Source: Psilocybe azurescens (lineage: Eukaryota > Basidiomycota > Agaricomycetes > Agaricales > Agrocybaceae). Taken from it: a stretch of DNA of 64,000 nucleotides. Every line of letters starts with the position of its first letter. Positions within the stretch are counted from its first letter, which is position 1. Location of the stretch: assembly GCA_023853785.1 (NCBI GenBank), contig JAJIRX010000533.1, positions 620,001 to 684,000 of the forward strand, written 5' to 3'. Both the position numbers and the translations under genes were made by a program. Below the pieces are notes generated by a model that was not told where the DNA came from, made no database searches, and saw only the letters and a list, made by a program, of their open reading frames with translations. Shown here one piece after another: positions 60,789 to 64,000 of the stretch.

Positions 60789-62127
60789 AGATACCCACTT
60801 TGCAACTCTGGACTTTCGGAGCTATCGCCACTTACTATCACTATTGAATCATGAAATTTTTAGGACTTCTACAAGCAGATGCCTCGATTTTCAATAATCT
60901 TATGAACATTTCGGAAAACATCCCCATCCACTTTTGGGCCTCGTTACTGCTTGCTCCTTGCACCGATTGTGACTGTATTTAGGTGAAAAAGAGCTGTCCG
61001 TCCGGTAGGTTAATTGTTGAGAATGCTGGGGAGCTGAACATTTTTGGGGGGCTTTAATGGGTGTAGTACAGCCGTTTAACTTGTGTTCTTGCCGGTGAAC
61101 CATGAAGGGTTCGCCGTGGAAGTGAGACAAAGAATGATTGAACGGTAACGTTGTCATTCTTAACTTGGAGAATTTTGGATTGAAAATGGTGGGGTTCTTC
61201 GAGATCCCTCTCAGAACTTTTTTTTTAGGCTGTTCAATCTTCTAGTCAAATAATAAGTTATATCCAGATGTTAGAACTGAGCTTGAACTAAGCAAGGATT
61301 CGGAAGTTAGTATTATTGCTAAATCTTGAGAGCAACGCACGTGATTGCAAAGTCCAACTCGAGCCTCTCCAAACTTGACGCAGTACCTGCAGTCTGGACG
61401 ACCAAAACAACTTCCTCACGGCCATGTCTAGGATGGGTTTTCTACACTCCATGCTTACTGATGCTATTTCTCGTCCTTGAATTCTATACATTTCATTCCC
61501 GCAGCAACTAAGGCTCATGACCATCGATCAATTCTCACAGCTCCTTCGCAGCTCCTTAGAGATGTTCCTCCTTGCTATGATAGCGAGACAGCTCCTAACA
61601 GATGCAATATCAGAGAATAGTTGAAAATCTTCAAGTGCTATGCCCTGCGCTATAGACGGGCTATAATTGGTCTTGGATTGACCCGAGAGGGCTGTAGGCA
61701 ATCGTGTGAGTCTCAGTTTAGTTATATATCCTTCGTATTTGTGACCTATCTTTTGATCAGGATCAAAATATCGAAAAGCTTCGGCCAAATTCGCAATCAC
61801 TTGCGCTCAACCATTCGTCTGAAGGCACTACTTATGTTACCCGTGGCATCTTCTGACAAAGATTATAGCCTGGATTCGCGACCAGACTTATCGCCTTTGA
61901 ATAAACTCGATTGTGTCGACGAAGTACGGCAAATATTCTAATCAATGCTGCAACTCTGATCGTTATCGTAGCCGTTTGAGGGCCAAGAGTCTACAAGCAA
62001 TCAATATTGCGTTGCAAGGAATAATGCTCAGCTTCTGCTCTACGTATATCTTTTTCCTTGTGTTAGTCAGTGCACGTGGATACTCAATTGTTGGCAGGTG
62101 CCAACAAGCACAAAAATCGATCACACG
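60789..62127. other. Intergenic, 1.3 kb
   Basis: Uso1 3' flank and the promoter region of the TPR gene. Frames up to about 125 codons (for example 61913-62293 +) lack any family. An acceptor-like TTGGCAG at about 62092-62098 just before the TPR open frame leaves room for an upstream exon. Confidence 0.45.
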
Positions 62128-64000
62128 ATGGAAGAGGCATCGGCCTACATCGACAAGGCCTGCTCGCTCATGGAAGAATGCATATCAAAGGCAACACTCA
62201 AAGACATCGATAATTCTGCGGCTTTATTACGCCAGAATATCCGCACGCATGCTCTTCACATCGGTGCAGTGGAATCTCTTGCATATACATTAAGCTTGAG
62301 ATATGTGTACAGTAATCAGACAATCGACTTACAAGAATCACTTAATTTGTATGAAATGATTTTGGAAAAATCTGGTGTGTATTCTTTAGGAGTATTTTCA
62401 TGCAAGGGAGTTGACTTGTCGATTTAGACAAAAACCATGCATACAGTAATAACCAAAACCAGGAAGATACTAGAGAGCTGCTAAAGATGGTCAACGAATC
62501 TCTGTCAAACTTTACGACGTCGGTTTCATTAAATTCCCTGGACATCATAATCTCCTATTTACAAACGTCGCTCGCCGTTATCCGTCCTAGAAAGCACCCT
62601 AAACACTTACGGGCATTGACCAATCTTGCTCTGTCTATGTACACCCGATTTCACCTCTCGAAGGATGTTTCCGACCTGGACAATGTGATTTCTCATCTTC
62701 AAAATGGCCTTGAATACTATACGCACAAAGATCCCGGGCGATCAAAGATAATCCAGTTACTTTGCTGTGCCCTCATAGCACGATTTGCTTTCAAAAGCGA
62801 TGCATCGGATCTCAAGGAGGCTTCCCGTCAGTTCAAAGACGAAAGTGACGGCGCCAGCACAACTTCTACGGAGGATGATTCGGCTCAACAACTCGAAGTC
62901 GTTCATAATCTGCGTAAGCGAATCAAGGAGGGCGACCTGGTTGATCTCGACAAAACGAAACACCTCTTCCGCAACGCCATTTTAAGAATTTCTGTAGACT
63001 ATCCTGTCACTTTGGTTAGCCTTGCAGCCGTTTTGATTGCCCCATTCGAGAAAAGCGGCCAACATGATATAGACCAAGCGATATTGCTGAATAGGCGAGC
63101 TCTCGAGCTTCTTCCTTCTGTCCATACCAGCCGAGCTCACTCCGTCAATAACCTTGCTATTGCTCTCCATATGCGATTCAGGCTAACGCATAAGCGAGAC
63201 GACCTCAGTGAAGCGATCTCATTACTGCGAAGCGTTCTTGAGAGGCTCGACACTCCACATTCTGATCGATCGGGCTCACTCTGTAGCCTTGCAGCTGCGC
63301 TTGAGATGCAATTCGAACAAACAGCTGAAGCCACCCACCTTGACGAAGCCATTCAGGTATATAGAGAGGCTGTTGAACTTCTTCCGCGGACTGACGCCAA
63401 TCGACCCACCTTCCTCAGTCATCTTGCAGCAGCAGTTGATATTCGTTTCAAACGATGGGGAAAAGAGACGATCTGGATGAATCCGTCGCACTACGCAAGG
63501 AAATTATCGATCTCCTCCCTCCGTCTGATCTCAATCGCTTGACACACCTTGTTAATCTGACAACTGTACTTCAAACCCTTTTTCGACAGACAGGACAACG
63601 AGGCGATGTTGACCAAGTCATTTCTTCACTCAAAGCAATAGTCGATTATTTACCTCCATTCCATCCAATGCGGGCTCAAGCTCTTGCTCATCTGGCGGAT
63701 AACCTTGCTACCCGGTTCGCGATGACAGGTCAACAATGCGATCTCGAGGAAGAGATCTTACTGCACAAAGAATCTCTTCAGCTCCGTGAACCATCCGATC
63801 CAAGCCAATCAGATACTTTCAATAACCTTGCATGTGCACTGTCGACTCGCTTTGACCATACAAATCAAAAGAGTGACCTCGACGAAGCAATTTCTTTCCA
63901 TAGCGAGGCTCTTAGGCTTAGGGTGTCCCCGCATTCTAGTCGACATGTTTCGCTCACCAACCTTGCCAGTTCACTTGAACGTCGATTCGAACGTGCAGGC
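62128..64000 (+). CDS. Tandem tetratricopeptide-repeat protein (3' end outside the window)
   Basis: Start taken as the ATG at 62128 (MEEASAYIDKACSLMEECIS); an upstream exon is possible. One intron (62372-62427). The rest is a chain of about 45-50-residue helical repeats with the shape SLxxLAxALxxRFxxTxxxxDLDEAIxLxREALxLLP, for example RAHSVNNLAIALHMRFRLTH and DTFNNLACALSTRFDHTNQK. Such long TPR arrays are greatly expanded in agaricomycetes and often end in a CHAT (caspase-like) domain; that end is not in the window. A frame break at A4 63461-63464 splits RFKRWGK from DDLDESVALRKEIIDLLPPS; one more A restores the repeat. Function unknown; protein-interaction scaffold is the safe reading. Confidence 0.75.

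Overview
The window reads as nuclear DNA of a filamentous basidiomycete, most likely an agaricomycete (mushroom-forming fungus). Evidence: almost every gene is cut by short GT..AG introns (mostly about 50-70 bp), the protein families are fungal (PMR1-type Ca/Mn pump, Elp1, Uso1, Cwc15, Efg1, Pus9-like, F-BAR/SH3, DH-BAR GEF), and several proteins look like agaricomycete families (BBE-like FAD oxidase, short Cys-rich secreted protein, P450, tandem-TPR protein). I saw no prokaryotic operons, CRISPR array, rRNA or confident tRNA.

Layout. 237-3021 (+) FAD-linked oxidase; 3982-4272 (-) small secreted Cys-rich protein; 5718-10418 (-) RhoGEF-BAR-SH3 protein; 12619-16593 (-) PMR1-type P-type ATPase; 18165-19304 (+) small multi-pass membrane protein; 20090-21408 (+) aldo-keto reductase; 22760-25182 (-) polytopic membrane protein with an 11-nt exon; two copies of a dispersed repeat at 21587-21850 and 27138-27398 and a MITE-like palindromic patch at 26775-26967; 27624-28554 (-) Efg1 and 28753-34005 (+) Elp1, divergent over 198 bp; 34556-36390 (+) F-BAR/SH3 protein; 38806-40936 (+) its diverged neighbour paralog; 42375-43816 (+) unknown coiled-coil protein; 44478-45591 (+) Cwc15 and 45688-48031 (-) Pus9-like pseudouridine synthase, tail to tail; 48032-52056 a 4-kb gene-poor stretch; 52057-54146 (+) molybdenum-cofactor-sulfurase-like PLP enzyme; 54338-56719 (-) cytochrome P450; 57658-60788 (+) Uso1/p115; 62128 to the window end (+) a tandem-TPR protein that runs off the edge.

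Most genes are housekeeping: RNA maturation (Efg1, Cwc15, Pus9-like, Elp1 for tRNA wobble modification), Golgi function (Uso1 tethering, PMR1 ion supply) and membrane/actin polarity (DH-BAR GEF and the F-BAR pair). Mixed in are oxidoreductases and secreted or membrane proteins of an accessory kind.

The most important observation for a user is that about twenty conserved coding regions are broken by single-base indels, nearly all inside homopolymers of 3-7 bases. The proteins continue perfectly in another frame on either side. This looks like sequencing or assembly error rather than gene decay, and automatic gene models here will be truncated or wrong at those sites. Biologically, the most interesting items are the adjacent intact and degenerate F-BAR genes with conserved intron positions, the large disordered insertion inside the FAD domain of the oxidase, which also lacks the usual flavin-linking His, and the TATA-bearing repeat pair that ends in telomere-like units.
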